A stretch of 60,463 bases of DNA, taken from G026625185 sp963727835 (lineage in GTDB: Bacteria > Desulfobacterota > WTBG01 > JAGOGO01). Below the pieces are notes generated by a model that did not search any database, was not told the origin of the DNA, and saw nothing but the letters and a program-made list of their open reading frames with translations. The translations under genes and the position numbers were made by a program. Shown piece by piece: positions 18,232-28,174 of the stretch. Each line of letters opens with the position of its first letter. Position 1 is the stretch's first letter. The stretch spans positions 1 to 60,463 of the forward strand of contig CAVSIB010000023.1 of assembly GCA_963727835.1 (NCBI GenBank). The letters are read 5' to 3'.

Positions 18232-18608
18232 ATGGATTTAATTGATCAGATTAAATATGACGAGCAGGGGTTAGTGCCCGCAATAATCCAGGACTATGTA
18301 AATAACGAAGTGCTTATGGTAGCCTACATGAATAAAGAGGCTTTCAAGAGAACTTTGGAGTCAGGACGGACGTGGTTTTGGAGCAGGTCAAGAAAAAAAT
18401 ACTGGCAAAAAGGGGAACACTCGGGACATATGCAAAGCATAAAAGAGATTTTGATTGATTGTGATAATGATGCCATATTAATAAAAGTTGATCAAAAAAA
18501 GCGGCCTGCCATACGGGATATCGAAGCTGTTTTTACCGAAAGTTGGAACGTCAAGAATTTAAAGTATTTCAGGAAAAAATTTTCGACGAAAAAGAAGTTT
18601 ATACTTAG
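18232..18608 (+). CDS. hisI: phosphoribosyl-AMP cyclohydrolase, one homopolymer frameshift
   Basis: HisI opens the purine ring of PR-AMP in histidine synthesis. MDLIDQIKYDEQGLVPAIIQD, VLMVAYMNKEAF, TWFWSRSRKKYWQKGEHSGH and ILIDCDNDAILIKVDQ are all present. After VDQKK the frame breaks at a run of seven A (about 18497-18503). Adding one A restores AACHTGYRSCFYRKL, the essential zinc-binding CHTG...C block, and a stop at 18606-18608. In the uncorrected frame the protein would lose those cysteines and run to 18630. It lacks a HisE domain. It converges with the kinase gene, overlapping by 4 bases. Confidence 0.9.
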
Positions 18609-20893
18609 TTCATTAACTCGTCTAAGGTAAGCGTATTGTTAGTAGTCCTTTCACAAAAATCTGGTCCCATCTTACTCCAGGGCTTAGCGTACTTGATCGG
18701 AATCAATAATTTTTCAGTATTGTCTAGCTTGGACCAGAGCGTTTCAAGTTTTTCCTTTACCTCCTCAATATGAGGACGGCTTTGAGGACGTAGTTCTAAC
18801 ATCGATTCAACAATCCTCGCCATTTCAATGAGTTCGGGTGAGGCGCGCAAATCAGGATTGGCCTCGACAATTGGTATCCTACTTCCCCCGTAGACCAGTC
18901 TAAGTTTTTCTTTGAGATTGGAAGCCCCTTCCAAGGAAAGGGGAACCCTTCCGGTTACAAGGGAATAGATTATCGCTCCTAAGGAATAAAGGTCTGACTG
19001 ATAAGATTCTTTGCCTACCAATTGTTCCGGGGCCATAAAATTTAGGGTCCCAACGGTTTTTCCTTCAAACAAGTCAGTTGAATATGCTGGATCAAAAGAG
19101 ATTGCAACGCCAAAGTCTATAATTTTGATGAGTTTCAACACGCCATTTTGATCAGCAAGGAAAAGAACATTGGTGGGTTTCAAATCCCGATGAACGACCT
19201 GTTTGCTCTTTAGGTACATCAGGGCATCAATCATTTGGATAAAAAGTCGGCAGATGATCTCGAGGGTTATTCCTTCCCACGACTTCAATTTAATGTTAGA
19301 GCTCAATCGCGCATTTTTTTCAATAAGGGTTTCTAAATTATCAGTTGGATAGTAACCGAGGGCTAACATCGTGTCACCTTGATCACTTTGTGCCAGACCA
19401 TAACACTCAACAATATTTTGGTGGGCAGAAGAACCTTGCTGAATAAGCTCGCTATGAATCCGGCCCTCATGCTTTAAAAACCTTAATAGAAGAGGAAAAT
19501 CTTTAGCTCCAGGATCAGACGTTGGCTTTTTCAGGGCAACAATATTGCCTTGGTAGATTCCAATGCTCACTTTGCCCATTGCCCCGGATTGGATATCTCC
19601 CAAAACAGCTAATTTTTTATTCCGAAATTGTTGGGGATTCATTAAGGAATTGAGCAGAAGTTTAAGCAGGGCTAACATCTCCTCTTTGCCCTTGGAACTG
19701 TATCCCGCGATTTCTTCTTGGGCTTTTTTTTGGACGTGCGCCATGTTGAAGTAGGTTGGAAAAATAAATGTACGGGTGAATTCGCCACCAAAAGGAATGG
19801 ATCGAGTAGTCTGGTAATCATAATAAGCACGGCTGAAAATAAAATTAAGAAAGTGTTTCAAGACCACCGCATGAGGGTTTTTCTCATAGGCATGATAGAG
19901 ATTGACGATACGGCGATAGATACGGTATCCCTTTTCCACTTTTTCTATTTTAACGGCAAAGGATAGAGCCTCACTGCGGTTGGTGATTCTGCAAAAATCC
20001 CGAAGAGGAATAATATTTCTTAAGTTAAGGAGTGAGAGGCGGAAGATATGGTGGGATATTTCTTTAATAGTGTTTAGCCGCGAAGCAGTTTTTTCTAATG
20101 CGGAGAGAATATGGTCATTGAGGGTATCTTCAACATATTTTGTATCCTCAACAATTTGGCGACCAACAGCAATTTTTTCTACGGTAAATCCAAATTCGAA
20201 TAATACTTCCGCAATGCTTATGATATCTTCAGTGAGTGCTCGACGGAACCGAAAATGATAGAAACGGAAAAAATGAGGATTACTGTTTAAATAGTGACTC
20301 AGGTGGAGAATTACATTTCGGAAGCCGCTTAACTGGACTGGATTGGGGCAATAATAGGTGCCTTCAAGGGTTGTTGCCTCGGATTGATCGAATTTGATCC
20401 GCCAAGGAATGATATCTATTCCCTCACGGTAACCAAATTTGACTTGATACTTTTTATTCATAGAGCCTAAATACCGGTGACATTCCTTGAGCATTTCCCC
20501 TCGTTCTTTGGTTCCTTTGGCATCAACCAAGTCTTGAAGGGCATAGAGAAAATAAGGTTTATCTTTTTCGACCGGCTTCAGCTCCTTGACTGCAGCAATA
20601 ATTTCATCTCGGAGCCTTGTTTGGCGGGCAAAGAGAGCGATCCTTTCCAAGGATTCGATATAGGTGCGGTGTTGGGATTCAATCTGTCGCCGAATGTCGT
20701 TCAGAAAGAGCGAGAGGGGATTTATATATTTTCTGACCACCAAGTCTAAGGAGCTAAAGGGGTTAATAATTTTTGTCCCCACCCCTTGCATGGCTTGAAA
20801 GCGGACTTGATAACCAGAGACAATTTCCAGAAGACGCTCTCTGATTTTTTGATCGCTTTTTAGGCGAAGAAAAGTTGTGTCTTGCTCCATCAC
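18605..20893 (-). CDS. large Ser/Thr protein kinase with novel N-terminal region
   Basis: This 762-residue protein has a Hanks-type kinase domain at about 435-735. The Gly-rich loop is LGDIQSGAMGKVSIG, the catalytic Lys is in IVALKKP, the catalytic loop is VVHRDLKPTNVLF, the metal-binding motif is IIDFGVAISF (DFG), followed by GTLNFMAPEQL and DLYSLGAIIYSLVTG. The ~430-residue N-terminal part is helical, rich in Arg, Tyr and Phe (RFYHFRFRRALTED, NLRNIIPLRDFCRITNRSEALSFAVKIEKV), with no transmembrane segment, PASTA or TPR; I do not recognise it. It is a soluble kinase, unlike PknB. It is divergently placed from the SPOR gene. Confidence 0.85.
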   Translation of the reverse strand: MMEQDTTFLRLKSDQKIRERLLEIVSGYQVRFQAMQGVGTKIINPFSSLDLVVRKYINPLSLFLNDIRRQIESQHRTYIESLERIALFARQTRLRDEIIAAVKELKPVEKDKPYFLYALQDLVDAKGTKERGEMLKECHRYLGSMNKKYQVKFGYREGIDIIPWRIKFDQSEATTLEGTYYCPNPVQLSGFRNVILHLSHYLNSNPHFFRFYHFRFRRALTEDIISIAEVLFEFGFTVEKIAVGRQIVEDTKYVEDTLNDHILSALEKTASRLNTIKEISHHIFRLSLLNLRNIIPLRDFCRITNRSEALSFAVKIEKVEKGYRIYRRIVNLYHAYEKNPHAVVLKHFLNFIFSRAYYDYQTTRSIPFGGEFTRTFIFPTYFNMAHVQKKAQEEIAGYSSKGKEEMLALLKLLLNSLMNPQQFRNKKLAVLGDIQSGAMGKVSIGIYQGNIVALKKPTSDPGAKDFPLLLRFLKHEGRIHSELIQQGSSAHQNIVECYGLAQSDQGDTMLALGYYPTDNLETLIEKNARLSSNIKLKSWEGITLEIICRLFIQMIDALMYLKSKQVVHRDLKPTNVLFLADQNGVLKLIKIIDFGVAISFDPAYSTDLFEGKTVGTLNFMAPEQLVGKESYQSDLYSLGAIIYSLVTGRVPLSLEGASNLKEKLRLVYGGSRIPIVEANPDLRASPELIEMARIVESMLELRPQSRPHIEEVKEKLETLWSKLDNTEKLLIPIKYAKPWSKMGPDFCERTTNNTLTLDELMN

Positions 20894-21254
20894 CTCTCTT
20901 AAAATGAACGTTTGGTCCGGGTTGGATAGCCTAATGCTAAAGGAAGTCTAAGGAAGAATAAAAAACAAAATCCCATTTTTGCTTTAAGAAATTAGCATAA
21001 TAAAAATTTTAAAACAAGAGAAACTTGTTTTATAGGTTTCTTTATTTTTTTGAGAGTACAGTATAACATAACAAAATTAAATGAATAATTGTTGTTTGAC
21101 GAAAAGCACGTATGCTCCCTTTAAGGGAACGAAAAAAGCCTAGAAGAAAGAAGAATGGGTATAGATTAAAGAAAATTTATTGACTTATAGATTTTGAAGG
21201 TTTATAATATATCTTTAAAAATTAACCACTTATAATAAGAAAAAAAGGTGTTTT
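20894..21254. other. divergent regulatory gap between kinase and SPOR genes
   Basis: This is about 360 A+T-rich bases. It contains a small hairpin, AAAACAAG at 21011-21018 pairing with CTTGTTTT at 21024-21031, and the promoter at 21180-21208. I see no gene. Confidence 0.6.
21180..21208 (+). promoter_or_regulatory. strong sigma70-type promoter for the zinc-ribbon/SPOR gene
   Basis: TTGACT at 21180-21185 and a perfect TATAAT at 21203-21208 are separated by 17 bases, about 47 bases before ATG 21255. Confidence 0.75.
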
Positions 21255-22401
21255 ATGTATTGTCCACGATGCAATCTTCACTCAGAAGAGTATGTCGACA
21301 AATGTCCGCTATGCACTGGCTCTATGGAGGTCGACGAGTTAGGAAGCAACCTCATAAAGACGCCTCACTATGCCGGAAAAAGAAAGGACCGAAGCTTTCC
21401 CAAAAGAAGAAAGTTTGGAACTTAATGAGGATGATTTTGGTGAAGGGACCGACGTGAATTCAATCTCCGGACTGGAATTGGAGCAGGAAAAAATAATGGA
21501 GGAAGCAAAAAAAGAACTGCCTGATGAAGAACCAGGGGATGAGAAAACCGTATCTCCCTTTCGAGAAGAGGAATATCTTTTTGAGCAGAAAGAGCAAGTG
21601 TATCAGCAGGAAATTCAAAAACAGTCAGATGGCAAAAAATCATTTCCTCTTTTTATCAGTATTGGTATTTTAGTTATTCTTGTTTTGATAGGGGGAGGAT
21701 ATTTTTATTTTGTTCAATCGGGAGAGCCTTCCTTACTAAAGATGGTGAGGGTGGCCTTGAGCAAAAAGGAAACAACTTCTCCTCAACCCGTTGTTTCACC
21801 CCAGGCTCCGCTTGTTGAAAAACAAAACGAACCCCCTGAAACTATTTCCACACAACCTGAGGAAGTAAAACCGCCGCTTGTTTCCGAAAAAACCGAAGAG
21901 GTTTTACCGGAAAAAACATTCGCAGAAAAACCGGAAATAACAAAGCCTGCAACCCCCAAACAAGAGTCAAAAGAACCGGTTGCTTCTCCAAAATCTCCGG
22001 ATGCTCTTGTAACTAACCCAGAGCCTCAAAAAGAAGAAGCGCCCCCGGTTTTTCCTGCTCCGGCAAAACCTCAGGAAAAACCCAAAATGACAAAGGCTTC
22101 AAAAGGGACTTTATCCAAAACAAAAGAGATCACCTTTTCTGCCCCTACCCCTGCGGGTCAGTATTCCATTATGGTGGGTGCGTTTAAAGTTGAACAAAAT
22201 GCCCGTGATTTAAAAGACAGGCTTCAAAGAAAAGGATATCCGGTAACTTCGTATTTGATTGACCTGCCTGGAAAAGGGAGTTTGTATCGAGTGATTGTTG
22301 GTAAGTACGCAGACTTGAAAGAAACCCGCAAGGTAGCTTCCAAATTAAAAAGCGAAGAAAAAATTCCTGCCTTGCTTATGAAGGACGATGAATATCTTTA
22401 A
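21255..22401 (+). CDS. zinc-ribbon, single-pass membrane, SPOR-domain protein; one frameshift near 21380
   Basis: From ATG 21255 the first residues are MYCPRCNLHSEEYVDKCPLC, a CxxC...CxxC zinc ribbon. The frame breaks at GGAAAAAG near 21375; one A fewer joins it to KERTEAFPKEESLELN and the rest. An acidic stretch follows, then one transmembrane helix (FPLFISIGILVILVLIGGGYFYFV), a Pro/Glu/Lys-rich periplasmic linker, and a C-terminal SPOR domain (YSIMVGAFKVEQNARDLKDR ... YRVIVGKYADLKETRKVASK). SPOR domains bind denuded septal glycan, pointing to cell division or envelope remodelling. The start is supported by the promoter at 21180-21208. Without correction only the 343-residue frame from 21370 is open. 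Confidence 0.85.
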
Positions 22402-22603
22402 GGGTAGAAACGAGTAAAATTTCTTACCCATGTCCGGTTGATCTTTTATAGAAAATTTTTTCCGCTTCTTATCATTATTTATTGATGGAAGATGCGGCTC
22501 AAGCTCCCTCCCAAAATCATTCCCTGTTATTTAGGTATGAATTTACTTCAATCCATGTTAAGGTAACCAATATAATCTCATCGATTTTATTGGGAGTTTT
22601 TTC

Positions 22604-25271
22604 ATGCCACCAACACCTTGTCTTTACCTGATTGACGGGAGTTCCACCATCTACCGGGCTTACTTTGCCCTTAAGAATTTGTCGAGTTCCAAGGGATTTC
22701 CTACCAATGGAATCTACGGATTTACCGCCATGTTGGTAAAGCTCCTGGAGGATTATCACCCGGAATATTTAGGAATCGTTTTTGATTCTAAGGGACCTAC
22801 CTTTCGCCATAAAATGTATGATAATTACAAAGCGACCCGACCAGGTATGCCGAATGACCTCAGTATACAGATCCCGTATATCAAACAGATTGTTCACGGT
22901 TTTAGGATTAATGCTTTAGAGCTTGAAGGGTGCGAGGCGGATGACGTGATTGGAACAATAGCCAAACAAGCAAGCGCGGCTAACGTTCCTACCATTATTG
23001 TTTCGAGCGATAAAGACTTTTGCCAACTCATAGACGAAAATATCAGTACCTTTGACCCCCGCACCAATAAGGTTTCTGGTGTCAAAGAAGTTCAGGAGCG
23101 GTTTGGAGTTACTCCGGATAAGGTGGTTGAGGTTTTAGGTTTATCAGGGGATGCTTCGGATAACATTCCTGGAGTAGCGGGGATCGGAGAAAAGACAGCG
23201 ATTAAATTGATCCAACAATACCAGGCAATAGAAAATCTTTATGCTCATCTCGAAGAAATCAGTGAACAAAACGTGAGGAATAAACTGAGGCAAGGGTATG
23301 AAAGTGCCTGTCTGAGTAAAGACTTGGTTACGATTGATACCAAACTTCCTTTACCCTTTGACCTGCAACTTTTCCGGACAGTTAAGCCTGATCCAGATAT
23401 TTTGGAGCCAATTTTTAAAGAATTAGAATTCAGCCGATTTCTCAAGGAGATAATTCCTCAAAAGCCCCGTGAACAGAAAACCTACCACCCAGTCTTAACG
23501 GAAGAGGAATTTCAAAAATTGCTTCTCACCCTAAAAAATGCTGATGTCTTCTCTTTGGCATTAGGGAAAACGTCTTCTGATCCGCTCAAGGCAGACGTGA
23601 CGGGCATTGCCTTTTCTTGTGCGCCTCAGCAGAACTTTTATATTTTGATAGGTACTGTTGAGGGAAAAGGAGATTGCACCCTGAGGAGGTCTTCACTGGG
23701 TTAAAGCCTGTATTAGAGGATAGCCGAATAAAAAAATATGGACACAATATCAAACAAGACTATAGTGTCCTTTTTCGCAAGGGCATCACGCTCAAGGGTA
23801 TCGGAGGAGATACCCTGGTCGCTTCGTATCTTCTCAACCCTTCCCGAAAGAAACCATGAGCTTAAGGATATTGCTTTTGAGAATTTAGATTACCAAATGC
23901 TTACGTACGCTGATGGTGCTCGGCCAGGGAAAACCCGCCTTCCTTTAAACAGAAAACGTGAAGAGAACAGTGGTGAGCATTTGGTCGAAGAGGCAGAGGT
24001 TGTTTTCTTGCTCGCAGGAGCCCTTTTCCCAAAGCTCAGAGAAAACGGTTTGGATAAACTGTTTTTCGGAATTGAAATGCCTCTGGGAGAGGTCCTGGCC
24101 CGGATGGAGCTTGCGGGAATAAAAATAAATCCGGAAATATTATTTTCCATGTCCCAGGAATTTGGCGAAAAGACTCAAAGATCTGGAGGAAAAAATTTGC
24201 GCTTTAGCAGGCATGCGTTTTAACATTAATTCACCGCAACAGCTCAGCGACGTGCTGTTCGAAAAACTTAACCTTCCGGTTATCGCGCGTACCAAGACGG
24301 GATTTTCCACCAACGTTGATGTGCTCACCAAGCTGGCGCGGGTACATGAAATGCCTGCTCTGGTGTTACGGTATCGAAGCCTGTCCAAATTAAAATCCAC
24401 CTATATTGATGTATTGCCTAAGCTTATCCACCCGGAGACCGGACGGATCCATACCACGTTTAGTCAAACAGCAACGGCCACAGGAAGATTAAGCAGCAGT
24501 GACCCTAACCTCCAAAATATCCCGATCAGGGGAGAGTGGGGAGAAAGAATTCGCCAGGCATTTGTGGCGGAAGAAGGGTTTGTTTTAGTCTCCGCGGATT
24601 ATTCCCAGATTGAGCTGAGGATTATGGCCCATCTTTCCGGCGATAAAAATTTGAAGGAAGCGTTCTCCCACGGTCATGATATTCACACCCGAACAGCGTC
24701 GGAAATATTCCAGGTGCCTTTGGAAGAGGTTACTCCGGCAATGCGGCGGCAGGCTAAGGTCATTAATTTTGGGGTCATGTACGGAATGAGCTATGTTGGT
24801 CTTTCGGAAGAGCTGGGGATAACCCGAGGGGAAGCTAAAAAATATATCGAAAGCTATTTTCAAAAATACCATGGAGTAAAGGAATATATTGACAAAACAC
24901 TTGCCATCGCTAGGGAACAAGGCTATGTAAAAACCCTTTCCAAACGGATTCGGTATATTCCCGAAATAAACAGCAGCAACCGGCTAGCGCGTGAGTTTGC
25001 CGAACGGGTTGCTGTGAATACCCCTATCCAAGGAACAGCAGCGGATATAATAAAAATAGCCATGATCCGGATCGATGAGCAGATTAAACAGGAAAAGGTT
25101 AATGCCCGGATGATCCTCCAGATTCATGATGAGCTTTTGTTTGAGACGGCAAAGAGTGATCTCCATGACCTTATGACGCTGGTCAGGCAAGAGATGGAAA
25201 GGGCAATGGAGCTTGACGTGCCTATTGAGGTTAGCGTGGGATACGGAAAAAACTGGCACGAGGCTCATTAA
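22604..25271 (+). CDS. polA: DNA polymerase I, three frameshifts
   Basis: The gene encodes a 5'-3' exonuclease domain (LYLIDGSSTIYRAYFALKNL, VFDSKGPTFRHKMYDNYKA, ELEGCEADDVIGT, GLSGDASDNIPGVAGIGEKTA), a 3'-5' exonuclease-like region, and the polymerase domain. The latter has TATGRLSSSDPNLQNIPIR, motif A LVSADYSQIELRIMAHLSGD, motif B RRQAKVINFGVMYGMS and motif C QIHDELLFE. The reading frame shifts near 23680, 23845 and 24165. Each junction is seamless at protein level when one base is added or removed (for example NPSRKNHELKDIAFENL), and nothing is missing. A full protein of about 889 residues would result. Since PolA is normally indispensable, these breaks are likely sequence errors. It stands alone. 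Confidence 0.9.
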
Positions 25272-25354
25272 AGAGTACTTGTCTGGGTGAACGAGACGTG
25301 CTCTATTTCCTTTTTTGCTTTCCGAGAATAAAAAGATTTGCAAAGAGCTTATAA

Positions 25355-25446
25355 AAAAAGCCTTTCGATACCGCTGATTAGGCTCCACTTCTTTGCTGCC
25401 TTCTTATAGAGAAGCGGTCCCACGTCAACGGTATCAAAGGCTTTTT
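25355..25446. terminator. long-stem bidirectional terminator or palindromic element
   Basis: AAAAAGCCTTTCGATACCG at 25355-25373 pairs with CGGTATCAAAGGCTTTTT at 25429-25446: 18 pairs with a single bulged C. The 55-base interior contains a smaller CTTCT/AGAAG stem. It lies between the convergent ends of polA and the secreted-protein gene, with A5 and T5 at the outer edges. It can act as a two-way terminator, but the size also fits a palindromic repeat element. Confidence 0.65.
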
Positions 25447-25475
25447 GACTCTAAAAATTTGGCTATATTAGTCAG

Positions 25476-25931
25476 CTATTCGACAATAATTTCCCCTGCG
25501 GCCATGACCTTATCTTTGGCGGTTGACGAAGACTCTGCCGGAGGGATTACTATTTCATATCTAAACTTTCCTGGGACGTTAAACCGCACGCTCGAAGTTC
25601 CTGCATTGGGTACCATGTTAGATACAAAGCAGTTGTCCACAAACTTAAATCCACTCTGTCCGTCGGTTGCCACGCTGCATTTTTGTGCAGCTTCTTTAAA
25701 GACCACTTTAATCAATTGACCTGACCAATTAATCCAAACCACACAGGTGCCTTTTGTGACTATCAGTTTTTCCGTGTCAAGACGGATTGCTTTTTCAGGG
25801 CTTCCTTTTACTTCGTCGATTCTAATAATTTTACACTCTTGTGCATTGCCGATTTGTTGGTTCGTTACCATGGCAACCATGGCAAAAACAAAAACTAACC
25901 CGATGGTAATCACTACTTTCTTTTTGTTCAT
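25476..25931 (-). CDS. secreted cupredoxin-like protein without copper ligands
   Basis: This 151-residue protein starts with a typical signal peptide (MNKKKVVITIGLVFVFAMVAM ending near NAQ at about 30). The mature part looks like a cupredoxin-fold beta sandwich: KAIRLDTEKLIVTKGTCVVWINWSG resembles the usual ...I..G..V.W.N stretch, and FNVPGKFRYEIVIP resembles the C-terminal hairpin. The type I copper His/Cys/Met set is absent; Cys appears only at scattered sites (CKI, GTC, KCS, NCF), possibly as disulfides. AAAGGAGGTAA precedes ATG 25931. The function is unknown. Confidence 0.7.
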   Translation of the reverse strand: MNKKKVVITIGLVFVFAMVAMVTNQQIGNAQECKIIRIDEVKGSPEKAIRLDTEKLIVTKGTCVVWINWSGQLIKVVFKEAAQKCSVATDGQSGFKFVDNCFVSNMVPNAGTSSVRFNVPGKFRYEIVIPPAESSSTAKDKVMAAGEIIVE

Positions 25932-26347
25932 TCTTTACCTCCTTTGAGTACTAAGAATTTTGTTTTTAGAAAAATTTTTTCCTTGCCCAATGGTTTTTAT
26001 TTTTCAGTGAAGTTTTTGTACGGCCATCCCTCATACTGCCCGAATGCCACCCGGACAAGAGGAGGATGATAACTGTTGAATAGTAAGCGTTCCGAAAACT
26101 TTTCTTCAACCTTCCGTAAGTAGGACTAATAATCAACAATGAGCTTTTTGTCAAGCTTTTTTAAAAAAACCTCTTCTTTTTTGAGTTTTTACTCAACCTT
26201 ATGCTTACTCAATGCCTGCTTTTTCACCTTCACCATGGTTTAGTTTTCCAACCTATCAAAATTTTTGAAAAAAACGGGAAAAACTATTGACACTTTGTGT
26301 TTTATGCCTTAATTTCACCTTGCGGAAAATTAAAAAGGAACAATGCA
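25932..26347. other. divergent gap upstream of the permease
   Basis: This stretch of about 415 bases carries no gene. It holds a candidate permease promoter: TTGACA at 26287-26292, then TAATTT at 26310-26315 (17-base spacer), about 33 bases before ATG 26348. Confidence 0.55.
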
Positions 26348-27874
26348 ATGACACCTGATCCATCTTTTTTATTGGCTGAAAAATCCTCGGGAGAACTCAG
26401 GCGCGAGCTCGGTCTTTTTTCTTCCACCATGATTGTAGTGGGTTCCATGGTAGGGTCAGGAATCTTTATCGTCAGCGCGGACATTGCCCGGACCGTGGGT
26501 TCGGCTGGCTACCTTTTGCTCGTGTGGGTTCTGACGGGTGTTCTTACCTTGATTGCCGCGTTTAACTATGGAACGCTTGCCCGCCTGCTTCCCCATGCCG
26601 GAGGACAGTACGTATATCTGCGCGAAGCGTATGGACCTTTGATAGGGTTTCTTTACGGCTGGACCTTATTCCTGATTATTCAGACCGGGACTATCGCAGC
26701 AGTGGCGGTTGCTTTTGCGAAATTTACCTCCCTCTTCCTTCCCGTACTGGGAGAGCAGAATATCTTGTTTGCAATGGACACGTTCAAAATTTCCGCAGGC
26801 CAGGTGGTAGCGATCGGGAGTATCGGTTTGCTCACCTATGTGAATGCGCAGGGGTTGCGGCAAGGAAAGTTCCTGCAGAACACTCTCACGCTCACCAAAC
26901 TAGCGTCACTTCTGGTTATCATCATGCTGGGAATTGTGGTGGGGAAAAACAGTATTGCTCTCTCCGCCAATGTTGCTCACTTCTGGGATGCCTTTCGAAC
27001 GACGGTATCTTACCCGAGCACGGTTTCCATAGAGTCTTTAACCGGGATCATGCTCCTCAGCGCGCTTGGCGTTGCCATGGTCGGGTCATTGTTTTCGGCG
27101 GATGCGTGGAATAATATCACCTTTACTGCCGGTGAAGTTATTAATCCCAAACGCACCATTCCGATTAGTCTGGTGCTTGGCACGGGTTTGGTCACGCTCC
27201 TGTATCTGCTTTGTAATGTGGCTTATATCTTTGTACTGCCGGTCGCTGGCCAACCGGATGCTTCTGATATTATCAGTCGGGGGATACAGTTTGCCGCCTC
27301 TGACCGGGTGGGCACCGCCGCGGCTTGCGTTATTTTTGGTGCTCCGGCAGAATACATTATGGCAGGTTTAATCATGGTATCAACCTTTGGATGTAATAAT
27401 GGGCTGATTCTTTCCGGAGCTCGCGTTTACTATGCTATGTCTCGTGACCGGCTTTTCTTTCAGGCAGCGGGCAGATTAAACAAAAAGTCAGTTCCCGGCA
27501 TTGCGCTTGCTTTTCAAGCAGTCTGGGCAGGCATCCTGTGTTTGTCCGGCACGTATAGCGATCTCCTCGACTATGTCATTTTTGCGGTATTGATTTTTTA
27601 TTCTCTTACCATTGGCGGGATACTCATCTTGAGAAAGAAAAAACCCACTGCTGAGCACAATTCACGCGGAGTAAGTTCTTTGATTTTACCCTGCGCCTAT
27701 ATTTTCGTTGCAACTGCTATTTGTGTTGATCTTTTGATTTTTAAACCTGCTTATACCTGGCCCGGGGTCATCATCGTCATGTTGGGAATTCCGGTCTATT
27801 TTTTCCGAAAAAAAAGTTTTAAACGGACAAAAAAGTTGAGCAGTTGCCGAGCGTTCTTACCGCGCCCTGAATAA
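26348..27874 (+). CDS. APC-superfamily amino acid permease
   Basis: This polytopic membrane transporter of about 508 residues has roughly 12 hydrophobic segments. Near the N-terminus, LRRELGLFSSTMIVVGSMVGSGIFIVSADIA is the APC signature (G-S-G-I-F) of the unwound first helix. GYLLLVWVLTGVLTLIAAF, ARLLPHAGGQYVYLREAYGPLIGFLYGW and the later GARVYYAMSRDRLFF are all typical. It most resembles L-type/amino acid exchangers (LAT-like); the substrate is not evident. I chose ATG 26348, after AAAGGAAC, over the longer frame from 26297, whose start overlaps the candidate promoter region. Confidence 0.85.
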   Translation: MTPDPSFLLAEKSSGELRRELGLFSSTMIVVGSMVGSGIFIVSADIARTVGSAGYLLLVWVLTGVLTLIAAFNYGTLARLLPHAGGQYVYLREAYGPLIGFLYGWTLFLIIQTGTIAAVAVAFAKFTSLFLPVLGEQNILFAMDTFKISAGQVVAIGSIGLLTYVNAQGLRQGKFLQNTLTLTKLASLLVIIMLGIVVGKNSIALSANVAHFWDAFRTTVSYPSTVSIESLTGIMLLSALGVAMVGSLFSADAWNNITFTAGEVINPKRTIPISLVLGTGLVTLLYLLCNVAYIFVLPVAGQPDASDIISRGIQFAASDRVGTAAACVIFGAPAEYIMAGLIMVSTFGCNNGLILSGARVYYAMSRDRLFFQAAGRLNKKSVPGIALAFQAVWAGILCLSGTYSDLLDYVIFAVLIFYSLTIGGILILRKKKPTAEHNSRGVSSLILPCAYIFVATAICVDLLIFKPAYTWPGVIIVMLGIPVYFFRKKSFKRTKKLSSCRAFLPRPE

Positions 27875-28174
27875 GAGAAAGTTTCCTTGCCGTAGGATTT
27901 GCACCTTCCTCATTGGATTGCGTTGAGTCTAAATGGTGCTTGCCGCGGCATAACTTCATCTTTTCAAACCACCTTAGCCAATTCTCAGGTGATAATATTG
28001 GTCAATGTCACCTTTGGTCCCACATGTTTTATGTCTCAGCGCCTAGACTGTCAAGGCATCTTCTCCGTAACCAATTACTTTTCTATATTTTTCCTTTATC
28101 TCACGATTTATTCTACGAAAGCTTGCTTTTTTAGAAACTTTACGAACGTGGCAAACTTTGTAACGTGTTATTTT
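27875..28174. other. intergenic region, nothing recognised
   Basis: These 300 bases lie between the permease stop and the end of the ATP-grasp remnant. Short plus-strand open frames here have low-complexity composition and no ribosome-binding site. I see no RNA gene or repeat. Confidence 0.5.
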
